Assembly: GCA_050084985.1 (NCBI GenBank)
Contig: JBITNC010000002.1
Coordinates: forward strand, 26,970,001 to 27,034,000
DNA: 64,000 bases
Reading direction: 5' to 3'
Source of the DNA: Nageia nagi
Lineage: Eukaryota > Pinophyta
The position numbers and the translations under genes are program-made. Position 1 is the first letter of the stretch, and every line of letters starts with the position of its first letter. The notes beneath the pieces are model-generated. The model was given only the letters and a program-made list of their open reading frames with translations. It was not told where the DNA came from and made no database searches. Positions 12,399 through 25,479 of this stretch are shown here, one piece after another.

Positions 12399-15300
12399 TC
12401 ACTGAGACTCATGCTTCAGCATCTCCAATAGAAATTCATTCCATGTATCAATAGGCCCTGGCAAACACCAATGCAAGCAATCATTTTGCACCTTTGCATT
12501 TTTATCTTTTGCAAATGGATATGGATACCGGTAAGGTCCTGGATGCCCATCAGGTCTTAACAATGAAGCCCAGGTTGTATCGACAAGCTTAAATTTCAAT
12601 CCCCTAGCAGCACCCTCTTTTGCTGCTGTTTTGAACTCGTCCAACTGAATATTGTACATTTCAGCATTCATACCGTCCAGAGCAATCTCGTTGTTCTTAT
12701 AGGGAACCGTTCTTTCGCAAGTTCCTCCATTGTCCCACCTACCATTTTCAAAGTGATCAGGAGTAAAAGTCCTCAAGAGGGTCAATCCATGATATTCTGG
12801 TGATGTGTTAATGACCTTAAAAGCCAGCCGAAGGGCTTTTCTATAAGCAAAATAAAACCCCAACTGTGTGAAGTTTGTTCCTGGACAATAATGACAGCCA
12901 ACAACCTCATCCTTTTCCAAATAAATGGCTGGCTTTAAAAACCACTGGCCGCCAGAAAGAAGCACAATATCAAATTCATGCAATTGAGATGTCCACCTTT
13001 CATCAGCAACATCAAGGACAAGCTTAAGTTGATTGCTATTTGTACCTTCTGTATTTTTGACTGTTTCCTTCACAAAGAAAGGTGACCATAATACTGCTAG
13101 AGTGAAGTTGTAGGATGGGAATAACCAACGCCTAAATTTATCAGTTTCATCACGATAAATATCCCTGGCATCATCCACCTGAAATTAAAGAAAAATCTTC
13201 ATTAAGAAATAATGTATCAAGCCCCTCATTATAAAAAGCAATTTTTACAAAATATGCATAGTCAGCCAGATAAAAAATACAAGAAACAGTATAATATTCC
13301 GGATATAGATTAACAAATACTCTGTGATGCATGAATTTTTTAAACCTACAGAATATTCTGTAGACAAATCATACTAGATACAACTAGAAAGCAGATAACA
13401 GAAGCATAATAACTTTTTTTCTGCAGCATACAGCAGTATGAAAACAGCTGCAGAAGAAACTTAAGTCATAATATAATAAAAGCTAGTTACTGAAATAGTC
13501 CCAAATGAGTATAAGAATACAAGTTCTAAGTGAAATGATGCTCGGTGATGTTTCATAAGTAATTGACAATCTATGTAAGCAGATACTAACAAGGGTGTTG
13601 ACTAACTTATCAGTGTTCAGAGAATCTTGGCCACAGATTGCAAACTTGTGTACAAAGAAATAAAAAATATCCTGCAATCAAAGTGGCTTTAGGATGTCTA
13701 CATAAGATTGAAGAAATACATTTTCACCGAGTAAAATGAAGGTGACTAGTGAAGCTTCTAGCTATGAACACAATCCATTACATGAAAATGCTACATCCTG
13801 TTAAGACTCAGTTTAATGTAGTCAAAGAGGAGCAATAGATGTGAAAATTTCACGAAGCCATGTGTTGCATTTCTCATTGAGACTTGAGAGTAGACTGGTT
13901 TGTATTTAATCACGAGTTTCTTTGTTCCAAAATCTAATTTTAATATTTACCATCTCTGATGAAAAATGAAATTTTAGTGTATAAAGACTGGCAAACCACT
14001 AAGCCTAATCATATACTAACAGTATAGTTTTTAAGAGCACATTCTCTCCAAACATGTGGTCAAGCTGTTAGGTATTATCATTGTAAAGTTCCAAGTTGTA
14101 ATAATAATACCTGATTCACTGCAACTTTTTTTAAAAATTCATAGCCAAAATAAATTAACAATAAAAGTGTTCCCGACTCATGAAAGCATTTATAGAATTA
14201 AGTTCATGTGAATAAAGTTTTCTTTTATGTTGCAAACAACATGTAGATTTGAATTGATCCACGTAATGAAATGCAACTTCAAATAAAATGCCAAGACATT
14301 ACATACACTCATTTGGTGTTTGAAAGTCTTCGCAACTGATACAAATTTAATTATCAGTTTAGATTTCAAAAAAAGAATGAAAACCTAGACCCGAATAAAG
14401 TTCACACAGATCCAGATTAGATAGGTAAAACAACAACTGCTTCATGAATTGGAATCTCCATCTACTTACATGGAGGGCCAACTTGAGGAATCTAAAAAGC
14501 CATCACATCTGCTGAAACTGATGCTAGACATTGAGCACCTAATAAATCCAGATTATACTGAATCCTAATCCAACTAACTCAAATTAAACATCTAGTAGAG
14601 TCTTATTCAATGTTAAGTCCAAGGTCTTTTTGTGCATCCAAGGCTTTATCTCTCTCTCTTTGTTCAATTTTATTTTTGATTAAATGCGCTAAACAATCTT
14701 GTTTTCACAAGTAGAGACACTCCGTACTCTATATTTTACAGTGAGGTCAGATGCTCTTTATTGACTAGTTCCAATGATTACTTTTCCTGCAGATGTGTAA
14801 TGTTTTCCATTTTGCTATATTAAGAAGCATGGTAGAGAAATACACAAAGCCATACCTTATCACTTTCCTGACGCACTCCATAGTGCCAATATTCTGAAGT
14901 CCTTCCATTTTAGTTAACTAATAAAACATTGTGATACCCTTATCACTTTTCTGAAGGTAAAGTCTGATAACTTGAAAATGCAGGGTTGTTCTTGTCTGCA
15001 TAATCTGAATGACCAATTTTGGATTTAACAAGCCAAACATTACATTGCATCCTTTTGTACTCCTCAATACTTTCAAACCTGATTTTGGATTTAACAAGCC
15101 AAACATTACATTGCATCCTTTTGTACCTCCTCAATACTTTCAAACCTGATTTTGGATTTAACAAGCCAAACATTACATTGCATCCTTTTGTACCTCCTCA
15201 ATACTTTCAAACCTGATTTTGATTCAAGCACATTTTCCTTTTGATTCCTGCTTCTGATCAAAAACATTTTCGTTCAATATTGCTTTTTAATTATTTTGAA

Positions 15301-18300
15301 ATATCCATTGAATTTGAACAAACTATTGATTGGGCTAGCTCTCTCCAACACTATTCAACAACTTAACAAGTTTCAGTAATCTTGCCTACACGATCATAGA
15401 GAACATTATCTCCAAGCTGTGCATTGCTGCTGCATTGTGATAAGCCACAGACAAGAGAGAACATTGTCATTTTAAACCAAGAGAAAGAACCTTTTCTCAC
15501 CAACTCTCTCTAGTCCTGATCATCTAGGAATTTTAGGCCCTTGTCATTTGGTGGCAAGTTCTAAAAGTTCAAAATCAGTTCAGGAATACTGGATGGAAAA
15601 TGACAAAAAGTCGAAGTAAAATTACAAAATTTGACTTATATGTTTGAAATAAATCCAGGGTATATCATCACAAACATTGAAAAAAATCTTACTGACTTTT
15701 ACTATCACTTCGCCAGTGAAGCACTTGGCTTTCGTCTCACAACATTTAACTGTTGAAAATGGAATTAAGAGAAGAGTTAATTTTAGCAGACTACAAAATC
15801 ACAAAATTTGACTTATTTGTTCAGAATCTAGGGTATATTTTCACAAACATCAAAAACAATCTTATTGAGTTTTACTGTAGTTTCCCTAGTGAAGCACTTG
15901 GCTTTTGTCTCTCAACATTTCACTGTTGAAAGTGGAATTAAGAGAAGAGTTAATTTTATCAGACTAGAAAAGAGAGGATGTGTTATCTTCCATTCACTCT
16001 TTGCTTTGCTCAGGGTTTTGGAATGGAGGCTTCATGTCCTTTTCTTGATATCAAGAAAGAAGAATGAAATAAATGAAGAAATGCAAAATAGATATTCTGG
16101 TGTATTCCTGCCATGGAATAGAGCAGTACAAATGGCTTTTAAGGTAAAATAAACGCCCAGTAGTGATTCACCCCATGACAACAAACAATTACAAAAAATA
16201 TGTGTAAAGGAGGAGCTCCAATATATTTACGTATATACTATATATACATGTCTATTGACGTATATATACATGTCCTCTGTGTGTGTAGTGAAAGAGTCCT
16301 CTCTCTGTGTGGAAGAGAGAGAGAGACAAACTCATCAAAGCATTAGAAAGACATGCCACAATTCTTTCCATTTAAAAACAAAATTAGCAATAGCATTTTT
16401 GAACAAGCTGACCAAGGGATAGTTTAGGGTTTATTACAGAGGAAACCAAATTAGACTTTCTTCACAACGACCAGTATACTTTCTAGTATATCAAAAAATA
16501 AGCAGTGTCCTTTTAAAGGCCAAGTTGAGTTTAACCTGAAGAAAAATGCACCTGTAAATATTTCAACAAAGTGACAGTTATTATTTTGGCACACATTTTA
16601 ATAACAATTGGAATTTATTCACAAAGGTTTCATGAAAGTAGATGTAAAAGTATAAGAGTTATTTAGTACTTGTTTTTGCTTATCAGACAACACTCAATGG
16701 TGTAAAGAAAGTAATAACTTCAAAGTACAATCTTCAATATTTTACCCTGTAAACAAGAAAGGTGTGGGGCAGGAATTAGTGCTTGTCGAACCTGGGATAG
16801 AAGGCATACGAGGGACTGCATATGGTTGCGCCCAATGGAATCTCCAATAAAGGCTAGAACTTTTCCCCGCATAAAATTAAGGAATGCGGTTGCATTGAAG
16901 CGTGGAAGTTCACAACCATCAGGTTTCCATCTCCAGTGTAGATAACCAGTATCTGGGCGCCCATGTTTCATGCAGTTCTGATGGTCTTGAATAGCTCGAC
17001 AAGTCTTATTTGTATAGAAAGGTCCTGAAGGATCTGGGATCCAATGTCCAGTAGAGAGATCACATTCACCACCTGCAACAACAAAAGATCCAAAAACAGG
17101 TAAGACAAGGTAAAATCTAATTAGGGATGGTGGATTGTAACACTAACACTTATGTTTCTTTTTCTATTTTTTCCATTTACTTATTCTATCAGGAAGTTTG
17201 AGATCCACATTCTTTCATGTATGCATATTGGAAAGTTAATTAGTGGCAGTAAAACAGTCGCATACAATTCCAATGCAAAATAACGGCCTTAATTTAAAGA
17301 TGCTACCTGAATTCACTAGTGCAATTGCATTAGTATAGCGATATATGATATGCATTGCAAAAACAATTTCAGTAAATAATTAAATGTTAGATTAAATTCT
17401 TCACAAGTTCCGAACCAGCACTCAAACAGTGTGAATGGCTGAAGGTTATGAAGGAGGCAAAAATAATGCTTCAGAACCCTGGCCAAATCCTGACCAGAAG
17501 GAGCCTCCATGAAGTCACCAGAGAGATATTGTTCGTGAAAACATGCTCTCTAGAATCTATGTACTCCTTGATTGATCTGTTTAAGGCCATAGATCAGCAC
17601 CACCAGATTGTGCTAAGCAGCAGAACAAGGCATGTTTCTATCTAGCTCGTGTTTGCAAGGTAATGTGGTTCATGAACCAATGCATTCTCAATATTTCTGC
17701 CAAGTTGTGTACTAATGCTCATCTACGGAATTGTTTATTAAGAAATAGGGAATGAACATGAAGCAGAGGCGGCAGCTGTCATGGAGTATGGAAAGACCAG
17801 TGTGGACTCTGATGCTAACAACTATCTCATGCCCTGCCATTGCCTGTAAGTTGATGATTTGGGTCTGCTGCATTTTCCTATTTCATTTACCAAAAGGGAA
17901 AAAGATCTTCACGAATTTGCAGTTAACAGACTATTAGTAGCCTATATAGTGACTGTGAGACATATTAAATGGTATAGAGCATTAGCAACATCACCTGGCT
18001 GCACCAACATAAAAATTCAAAAGTACTATTGAGGTTTAAGGGTATATCAGAGTCATCATGGTGGCCATATTAATTATTTCAGTTTTCCACAGATGGCCAC
18101 ATATTATGAAGTGAATTCAGATTATGGATGTAAACAGAAAACTCACAGATAAGTTTTATGAAGCCTATAAGAAAAAATTCAAAAGCAAGATTAGAAAGTA
18201 TATTCACCATAAAAGTGTTCATATCGTAATTGTTTACTACAAATAATTGGGAAAAAATATCCCAAGGTAACAATTACATAATATCATCAGTTTTTGCATC

Positions 18301-20506
18301 TTAATGTTTATCTAATAATTATTCTTGATAAATTAGGATATACATTGTGAACCAAAACTGTTTCCTGATCTAAAACATTGAAAATAATAACATAGACAAA
18401 ATTTGCATCTACTCCGGATTTGATTAAGCTTTAACAAGGGAATGATGTTTATTCCTTACATTGAGAGACTTGACATCATGAGTACACTAATTGCATTAGG
18501 GGTGAATATAGAATTCAACAATTCATCTCATATGGTTTCTATAATTTTCAAATGAAAATCAAACACTTGGAATCAGATACAGATTGGACATAGTATTTAC
18601 TATTTTATAAATAGAGGGATTATTTTCTGACCAACGCCACAAAATGTAAATGCACTTTTTCAACGCGTCCTGGAAAGTGAAAAGTAATTTAAAGTACAAA
18701 AGCATCAGGAATCATACTTCCATAAACATGAAATAGTCCCTAGCACCAGATTTCAATATACTTATCTGCCACCAACCTTTTCCTCCATTAATCTTATGAT
18801 CTGTGAGTTTTTAGGCTTCTCATTTATAAGCCATTTTAAAGTACAACTTTGGACTAAATTAACGCAATTCAGACAAGAAACAGAAGTTGTAGAGCCAGAG
18901 TTACATCTCAGATGCAATGGGATCCAGGAAGTGGTCTTGTTTATTGCAATTTTACTGAAGACTTATCTTAATGTCAGATCTAGGTTTTTAAATTTTAATA
19001 TGATTAAATGGGAATATTCATGTCATAAAGTAAAAAGAGTATAAGCTATCCAAATATTAACCTAAGAGAAAGTGAGGATAAGTTGTCCAAATATTAACAT
19101 ACCAGAAAGTGAGAATCCCTGGTTTAATCCCAAACTTCCATTTATAACTAGAGTCTTTGTAAAATTAATAACAAAATGAACCCAGCTCAGAGCAGGTATT
19201 CAAGCCACATTGCATAAGCTTAATAAATTTTTCTGTAGTATATCTTAGCACAACTAGATGTGAGGTACTAAAATTTTAACATTACAAGTAAGGGGCATCT
19301 ACATCTTAATAAAAGAGAAAATAAGTATCAATGCAATTTTATTGGGAGGTTGGAGTGCTAAGGACTGGTCTTACATAAAGTAATTCCACTGTGATTTATG
19401 TTAACACAACCAGATGTTAGGTATCAGATTATCGACATTACTAACTCTGTACATCCCCATCTTAATGAAAGCAGAATCTGGATATCCATATCTTAACAAA
19501 ATACGGAAATTCATAATTTAACACAACAAAATGTGGGTATCCACATTTTAACATTGCAGAACGCCGGATTCCATAATTTAACATAACATAATGGGTTTCA
19601 ATGGTTTAATATAAGAGGATGTGGGTATCCATAATTTAATATAACAGAATGTGGGTATTCATAGTTTAACATAATACATTGTTGGAATCCATAATGCAAC
19701 AAAGCAGGATATGCATCCATAATTTAACATCACAGAATGGACATCCAACATTTAACATCTGAAGATGTGGGTATTCAACAGCGCAGGGTATGGGCATCCA
19801 TAATTCAACATTGGAAAATATGGCCATCCATAATCTAACATTACAAAATATGAATATCCATAAGTTCACATAACAAGACAATGGTATCCATAATTCAATA
19901 CACCATGATGTTTATATCTACATATTTCATTTAATAGGATCTAGACGTCATATCTCAACATACACTGAAGCTGGGTACCCACATTCAAGATATCAGGCCT
20001 AATTACCCACTGTGATACATATACTAATTCACAAAACTAAACTAACCCTTGTATAAAAGGACAGACAATAACCAAACCAAGAAAGTACCTAAGATCCATA
20101 ATGAGCAAGCATTCCATGTACTCAAAATACCAAAAAAAATCAATTGAACCAGGAACTCACCTATAGTATTAAAAGAATTGTTTTCCTCCGTAGTTGTCCC
20201 CACGTTGGACAAACTCCCGTTCTGCTGCCCAGGGTAACCGAAGGATACGGGAGGAGGATTGGATCTGAAGTTCTGAACATTAACTGCAGAGGATTCATCA
20301 TCTGCTTGATATGGAGTTTGAGAATGCCTAAAATGTGAAGTCACAAGAAAAAAGGGAATGAGAGCTGCCATAAACCATATGAAAAAATGTCGCCTTTGGA
20401 AAAAAAATGCACTCCAATCACCTCCCTGTCCCTGTGGGTGTGACACATTTCCCTTATGAGAATACCCATTTCCATCGTTGGAAGTGTTGTGGTAAAGAGG
20501 CTTCAT
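12399..20506 (-). CDS. TBL: trichome birefringence-like (TBL) polysaccharide O-acetyltransferase, 3 exons
   Basis: Exons are 20506-20161, 17072-16792 and 13178-12399. All junctions are GT-AG (donors GTGAGT and GTTCGA, acceptors TTGCAG and TTTCAG). The joined frame is 1407 bp, 468 residues, without stops. Residues 41-57 form a single membrane segment after a short cytosolic tail, as in Golgi type II TBL proteins. Then come the TBL domain start (ECDLSTGHWIP, ~118), GDS motif (IGDSIGRN, Ser194), and the DxxH motif near the C-terminus (DCLHWCLPG, Asp442/His445). Ser/Asp/His are the expected catalytic residues that transfer acetyl groups to wall polysaccharides. The YHN/WSPF and LRPDGHP segments recall the TBL19-22/TBL27 branch, which includes xyloglucan acetyltransferases; substrate is inference. 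An upstream in-frame ATG at 20554 would add 16 residues. Introns of 3088 and 3613 bp are repeat-rich. Confidence 0.93.
15016..15217 (+). repeat. three 66-67-bp tandem repeats in TBL intron 2
   Basis: Units start at 15016, 15082 and 15149 with nearly identical sequence (ATTTTGGATTTAACAAGCC opening). The near identity points to recent expansion. Confidence 0.92.
15624..15972 (+). repeat. 177-bp tandem duplication in TBL intron 2
   Basis: Copies start at 15624 and 15801 with ACAAAATTTGACTTAT; both include GTGAAGCACTTGGCTTT and AATTAAGAGAAGAGTTAATT. Scattered differences indicate an older event than the 66-bp array. Confidence 0.88.
16228..16335 (+). repeat. compound microsatellite (TA, GT, GA/CT) in TBL intron 2
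   Basis: Contains TATATATACATGTC twice, then GTGTGTGTAG, then CTCTCTCTGTG and GAGAGAGAGAG. Simple-sequence DNA with no coding content. Confidence 0.75.
19030..19990 (+). repeat. degenerate ~30-40-bp minisatellite in TBL intron 1
   Basis: A motif of the form GTGGGTATCCATAATTTAACATAACAGAAT recurs in varying states, densest at 19490-19900 and thinning at both sides (early forms GTCCAAATATTAACAT at 19083). I count roughly twenty recognisable units. Core pieces ATCCATAA and TTTAACAT are best kept. It spans almost 1 kb close to the first exon. Confidence 0.8.
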
Positions 20507-21083
20507 GGCATAGAAAGGGGAGCAATGAGTGAATGGTATTAGTGTATCAGGCAAAGAGACGTGATGGATGGGTATCGTTTATGTATTAATTGTTGATGTT
20601 ATGCCAGGAAGCAAGCATTGAAGGTGGGTATGTTTGGCATCTTGTCTCAATCTGATTTTCGTGATTAGGTGTACTGTAAGGATGATGTGAATCTGAATGG
20701 CTGCCCTCCACCATAATCTGGTAGCCAGTCAATTGATGTGAGTCGTCCACATAAAGAATTCACAAGGTCAGGCACACGAAAGATTCTTAACTGGCAGGGA
20801 TCGGGAAAAACATCGCTTTCATGGGAATTTATTGGAATCTATGTTTAGATAGTTTTGAACATAGAAGTATGGGCAATATTAGTTAGCTATGCTTCCAAGG
20901 AGAATGAATGCCATAAAAATTAATCATGTTTGAAAGGAGGATAGAAAGAAAGTTTATTAATGTTCATGGGAGATCAAGGGTGATTTATGGGATAATTGTA
21001 TGGGGAGTATAATGTATGATATGGTTGGTTGGAATTGAACAGGGGATTCAAGACACAACAAAGTTCAAATTAATGTAGTATGC
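20507..21083 (-). promoter_or_regulatory. presumed 5' UTR and promoter region of the TBL gene
   Basis: Sequence upstream of the TBL start codon. No TATA box could be assigned with confidence. Bases 20940-21050 are a dispersed repeat also present at 45470-45567 inside the alpha-dioxygenase pseudogene. Confidence 0.4.
20940..21050 (+). repeat. dispersed repeat, copy A
   Basis: Shares AAGAAAGTTTATTAATGT, GGTTTATGGGA-like, CAATTGTATG, GGAGTA and GGTTGGAATTGAACA in the same order with 45470-45567. Same orientation in both places. Family unknown. Confidence 0.75.
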
Positions 21084-21239
21084 TAGTTTGTTCTTGTAGG
21101 TTTATATTTTAGAAGTTAATTTTTTTATTTTGAATATTTATATTTTCTTTTCTAACTTTTCTAGTTTGTTCTTGTAGGTTTATATTTTAGAAGTTAATTT
21201 TTTTATTTTGAATATTTATATTTTCTTTTCTAACTTTTC
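21084..21239 (+). repeat. perfect 78-bp tandem duplication
   Basis: The segment from 21084 is repeated from 21162 without a difference that I can see. A very recent duplication or an assembly artefact. Confidence 0.93.
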
Positions 21240-23671
21240 TAACATAAGTTAATACGCCATTTCATGTTATATAAAATAGAATAGTAAATAATATTAATAA
21301 TAATAAATAGTAAATGAAAAGGTTGAAGTTTGATTATATATGATTTTTTAAAAGATTTTATTGATATTTTTAGAAGAAGGTTTATTAGGAGAAATGTTCT
21401 ACATTAAAAGTTGATGAAGGCAAAGATTCAAATATCTTGAAATAAATATTAAAAAAAATCATCAACTTCAAAAAATGTTAAATAATAAATAAAATTGATG
21501 AATTTATAATTTTTTAAATAACTATTAAATACATAATAATATATGAATTTATATAAACTCAAACAATAGTATAAAATAATGGTGAATTATTACAAATTTA
21601 TCATGAATAAAAAATTTCAATGATAGTGATCTGTAAACCCTACTTCAGGATTTATTTTGGATCTCACACTTTATTCATTTTAGTGTTTATAGAAATAAAA
21701 ATTCACACCAAATAAAAACACACAAAATGATGTAAACACATAGTTACCTTAGCTCGATCGATGTGATCTACATTCAACAAATTGCAATCCATTATTGTAG
21801 GTACCTTTTTTACAATGTCGTTTGAACGATCCTTTCGTTACTGAATCCCTTTCTTGGAAGATGACTCTCTTTTCAATGAAAGTCCTTTAACATAGTTCCA
21901 TGTCTCTTGTCCTAGGTCGACATCTTTTGAATTACTCTTTGTCTCCTTCTTTCCATCATGGCAATGATCTCATCCATGCTTATTTTTCTTCTTCATCATG
22001 GCGATGATGTTGTCCTTTGTTTTTCTTCACTTTCTATGGCTATGATCTCATCCATGGTCTTCTTATTTTCCACAGACATATTTTTACCAACATAGTGTAA
22101 CTCCCATACACACTTGGGAGTTTTTCACACACATTTACATATTCTCTACACACTTTCTCTCACTTGGTAGGAAAACCCACTAGATGGGAATTATTTTTTT
22201 CCATTCTCCTTACTACCCTTTTATAATGTTTAAGGGTTTACAAAATAGGAGAATTTGGTTACAAATAATATCTCACCTATTTTGGTATTTTTCCCTCTTC
22301 TAAAATATGCTCTCTCACCCTCTCCATATTCTCCTCCAACAATATTCTCCCTCTTTTACAATTCTCGAAGCATTATTTTGGTCTCATATGGTTATATTCT
22401 CCTCTTTTTTTTTTAATTTTATAAAACTGTCAAAAGTACTTTTGGTGTCATTTTGTCACAACCACAACTTCATTACCATAATTCAAAATGTCACAAAATT
22501 TAATTTAGGTGTTGTTGGATATATGTATCTTAATTGGTCTAAATTTCATGCCTTAACTCCTTTCTGGTAGTTCCCATTATCGTCATCAAGTTGGTCTCCA
22601 ATGTAGATTTGCACCTGATAGCTGTCAAATTTTGACCAAGTCATGAATGTAGAATGAGAATTTACCATTTTGCAATCCCCATAACTTTAAATTTTTTTAT
22701 CCAAATACCTTAAAATTTTAACCATAAGTTCATCGTAATACAAGGTACCAATAATTCAAATTTTAAGATTTGAATTAAGCTGAGCTACTCCTAATGAGTC
22801 CGCAAATAGAGTCTTTTATGCATATTTTACATTTTTTTATATTTAACTTCAAATTTTGAAAAGCCATAACTTATAAACTATATCTCTATTTTCTTCACCA
22901 TTTGAAGCGTTGGAATTATGGAAGAGAGATCTTTAATATGAAAGAGAACAATCAACAAAATTAGAAATTGAAAAGTCACTTTTTTTTATGACTTTGAAAT
23001 CCATTTCAGATTAGATAGAGGTATCATGTAGTTTTGTCAATAATTAATGTATTGATATTAGTTTAAAGAAAATTTATTTTAACATAAATTCATTTTAATT
23101 TCAAAGATAGATGTATCAAGTAGTTCTATTTAGAGTTCATGTATTTACAAAAAATATTTTTAACATAAATTTATTTTTACAAAGAAGTTTCATTTCCAAC
23201 ATCTTAGTGTTGATTTGATTTTTCAGTATTTTTGAGAGAAAATTATGGAGATAAATTAATATCATACATTGAGTATTCTCATATTATGTTTTAATTTTTT
23301 AATATATTTTGTTGAATTATTTTTATATTAATTATTTTAATCAAATTATTATTTTATATTATTAAAGTATTTATAAATTTAAAAGTGTAATTATTTATTG
23401 TTGTCTAACTTATTAGGTTTAAGCTCGAGTTCGAGTTCAAGTTTGATAAATTCTATAAGGTACAAAAATTTTACATTAAATTTGATATAGCAAAAACATG
23501 CTAAAATATTATAATATCAAAATTATATGATGGTCGAAACCAAGAACATTTTGCATGCACGTAATAACCTTTGGGGTTCTTGTTTGTTGTTGCATATCGT
23601 ACCATCCCTTAGGGATTTATGTAGGATTTCTTCTATCCTGACATGCCTATACATTTATGCTACTTAGAGCA
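21240..23671. other. AT-rich intergenic stretch, probable transposon debris
   Basis: No gene seen. Bases 21955-22070 carry three loose copies of a CATGGCAATGATCTCATCCATG-like unit of about 60 bp. Much of 21600-22700 reads like non-coding LTR-element sequence, but no second copy is present to prove it. Confidence 0.45.
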
Positions 23672-23943
23672 ATGTCTTATCATTTAAGTATGGTCACCTC
23701 TCATAATGGTACTTCATCTATGCATGAAGCTGCTGGAGTGAACAATGGCACCCAGAAAGCACCCTTGTAAATTTTTGTTGAAAGTGGATTAGAAGGTAAT
23801 ATTGTTATCCTTCAAGCTTTCATTGATATTGAAGAATTTCAAAATACTTGTCAATGGTTTGAGTCACACACTTTAGTAGGTTACTTCCTTGGTAGAATCC
23901 CTAATGATACTCTCCTATGCACCTGGGTTAGCTAAGTTTGGAT
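23672..23943 (+). pseudogene. L1-type LINE ORF1, 5' piece
   Basis: From a possible ATG at 23672 the frame includes IEEFQNTCQWFESHTLVGYFLGRIPNDTL (with a stop before it). The same pattern, WLEDHTLIRYFLGCIPNNTL, occurs in the LINE relic at 59760-59825. This is the N-terminal part of a DUF4283-type ORF1 protein. It is interrupted at 23944 by the copia element and resumes at 33122 (IPYGVKV). Confidence 0.75.
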
Positions 23944-24433
23944 TGTTAGAATTTGTAATGAAATATTGTGAATATCTAAACTCCTTGTAAATTCAATTAA
24001 TCACTTAAAGGATATGTAGATACCTTAAGGGATTAATTGAATTCTTTATTATGTGTGGACTTTGACCTTACCATGGGGTTAGTTGGTAGGTTAAAGTTAG
24101 GTCATACATTTATTGTAACCCTAACCTTACCCTTGGGTTAAAGGGAGGTTAGGGAGGTGCTCTCATGCTATAAATAGAGGGCCTCTCCTCTTGTAAAATA
24201 ACTAAGATTTGGAGTAAGATTACTCTACTAGTTTGTGTAGGAGAGAAAGAGCATTGTAGTAAGAGGTGCATAGATTGAGAATTGAGAACTAGTTGTGGAT
24301 GTACTCCCAAGGAGGGAGGAACCACATTATATTTGTGTTATCTTGTGTGAATGGTGTTATTAGCTTGTAGATGATGAATGATTGAGTTTCTTAGTCTTGG
24401 ACCTTGAGGATTAGTCTAGATCTAATTCCTTCA
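23944..24433 (+). repeat. 5' LTR of copia-1
   Basis: 490 bp, starts TGTTAGAATTTG and ends AATTCCTTCA; six differences from the 3' LTR. Confidence 0.95.
24169..24177 (+). promoter_or_regulatory. TATA box of copia-1 5' LTR
   Basis: TATAAATAG, 225 bp into the LTR; the same position in the 3' LTR is 32857-32865. Likely directs retroelement transcription. Confidence 0.75.
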
Positions 24434-24434
24434 A

Positions 24435-24447
24435 TTGGTATCAGAGC
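24435..24447 (+). other. primer binding site of copia-1
   Basis: TTGGTATCAGAGC directly after the 5' LTR, the standard initiator-Met tRNA complementary site. Confidence 0.92.
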
Positions 24448-24951
24448 TTGGTGTGGAAGCTTTTCTTCTACATCTTGAAGGTTGTTCATCCTTCTTCATT
24501 CCTCATCTTACACCCCATTGGTGAGGTAAAACTAAGAGAAGGTATAAATTTCCTCCTCATTTGGTTATCTTATGGATTATTGCATTAGATACTAACATAT
24601 TTTGTAAGATATTAGAGCTTATTTTTTTGCAAAATATGATCAAAATGGCAATGCAAGCATTTTTTTTATACTAACCTCTTATGTTAGTAGCATTTTTTTT
24701 ACAAAATGCTTATTACATGATATACCTTTTAAGAGGATACTATGTAATGCAATTTTTTACTAACATTTTGTTTGTTAGTAACATTGATTAATAACTAATC
24801 CCATTAAAAAAAAAAAGGGGGAGCAAGAGTGGAATGAGAAATAAAGTTTATATTTGAAACCACATATTTGGTATATGGCATAATATATTTTAATTAGGGA
24901 GGGTTTGAATTTTTTGTTTCTCCCTCACAGCCTATTAGAAGCCCTTGTGGG

Positions 24952-25335
24952 TTGTTGGCTATCGTCATTTCAAACCTCCTTATCTGCCTGTGCGCGCCCA
25001 GACCTCGTGTGATCCACTCTCATGCAAATGGGAAGGAAGATTTGGGTGGTGGCACAGATGTGGTTGCAGCACAACTACACTCCACTTCCCTTTCCACAAC
25101 CTCAGCTAAAATCAATGTGGGTATTAATATATTTTGTGCAGGGAATAAAGCCAAAGTTGCCCATTTGCTCAATCTATTGAGAGTCGAAGAGCATTTGAAG
25201 CCTTTCCAGGTAGACCTCTCTGAAGAAGGCAGCTTCGATTCCACCATTGCTGGCTACGAAGGCATCTTCCATGTTGCAACTCCTATGAATTTTGTTGTCA
25301 AACACCTAGAATTACATGAAACAACCTCCTAAATC
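24952..25335 (+). pseudogene. captured fragment of a dihydroflavonol/anthocyanidin-reductase-like gene
   Basis: The 126-codon frame contains GNKAKVAHLLNL, then DLSEEGSFDSTIAGYEG and IFHVATPMNF. This is the typical order in the N-terminal half of DFR, anthocyanidin reductase and cinnamoyl-CoA reductase (NADP-binding short-chain dehydrogenase family), where it reads GN.KKV.HL...DL.EEGS...I.GC.GVFHVATP. The glycine-rich Rossmann start and everything after the VATP region are missing or unrecognisable. It lies on the sense strand of the retroelement, before gag. Most likely a host gene piece taken up by the element. Exact parent family member cannot be named. Confidence 0.7.
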
Positions 25336-25479
25336 TATTGTAAAAATGCCAGAAAAAGGAATGGATGCATAACTAGGGTCTTAGAAACCCTCTTTAACAC
25401 TTGAGTATGCTATAGATGCATGCAAAAGTGAGACATGGGGCTATTGGAATCAAATTGCATGCCCTTAAACAAATCGATG

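Noticed and set aside
17430-17640. Possible gene fragment in TBL intron 1
   Set aside because: Somewhat higher GC and open in one frame, but no family could be recognised.
19666-19881. 71-codon minus frame with repeated N-V-x-L-W-M pattern
   Set aside because: It is the translation of the intron minisatellite, not a protein repeat.
20144-20338. Open frame antisense to TBL exon 1
   Set aside because: Shadow of a real coding exon.
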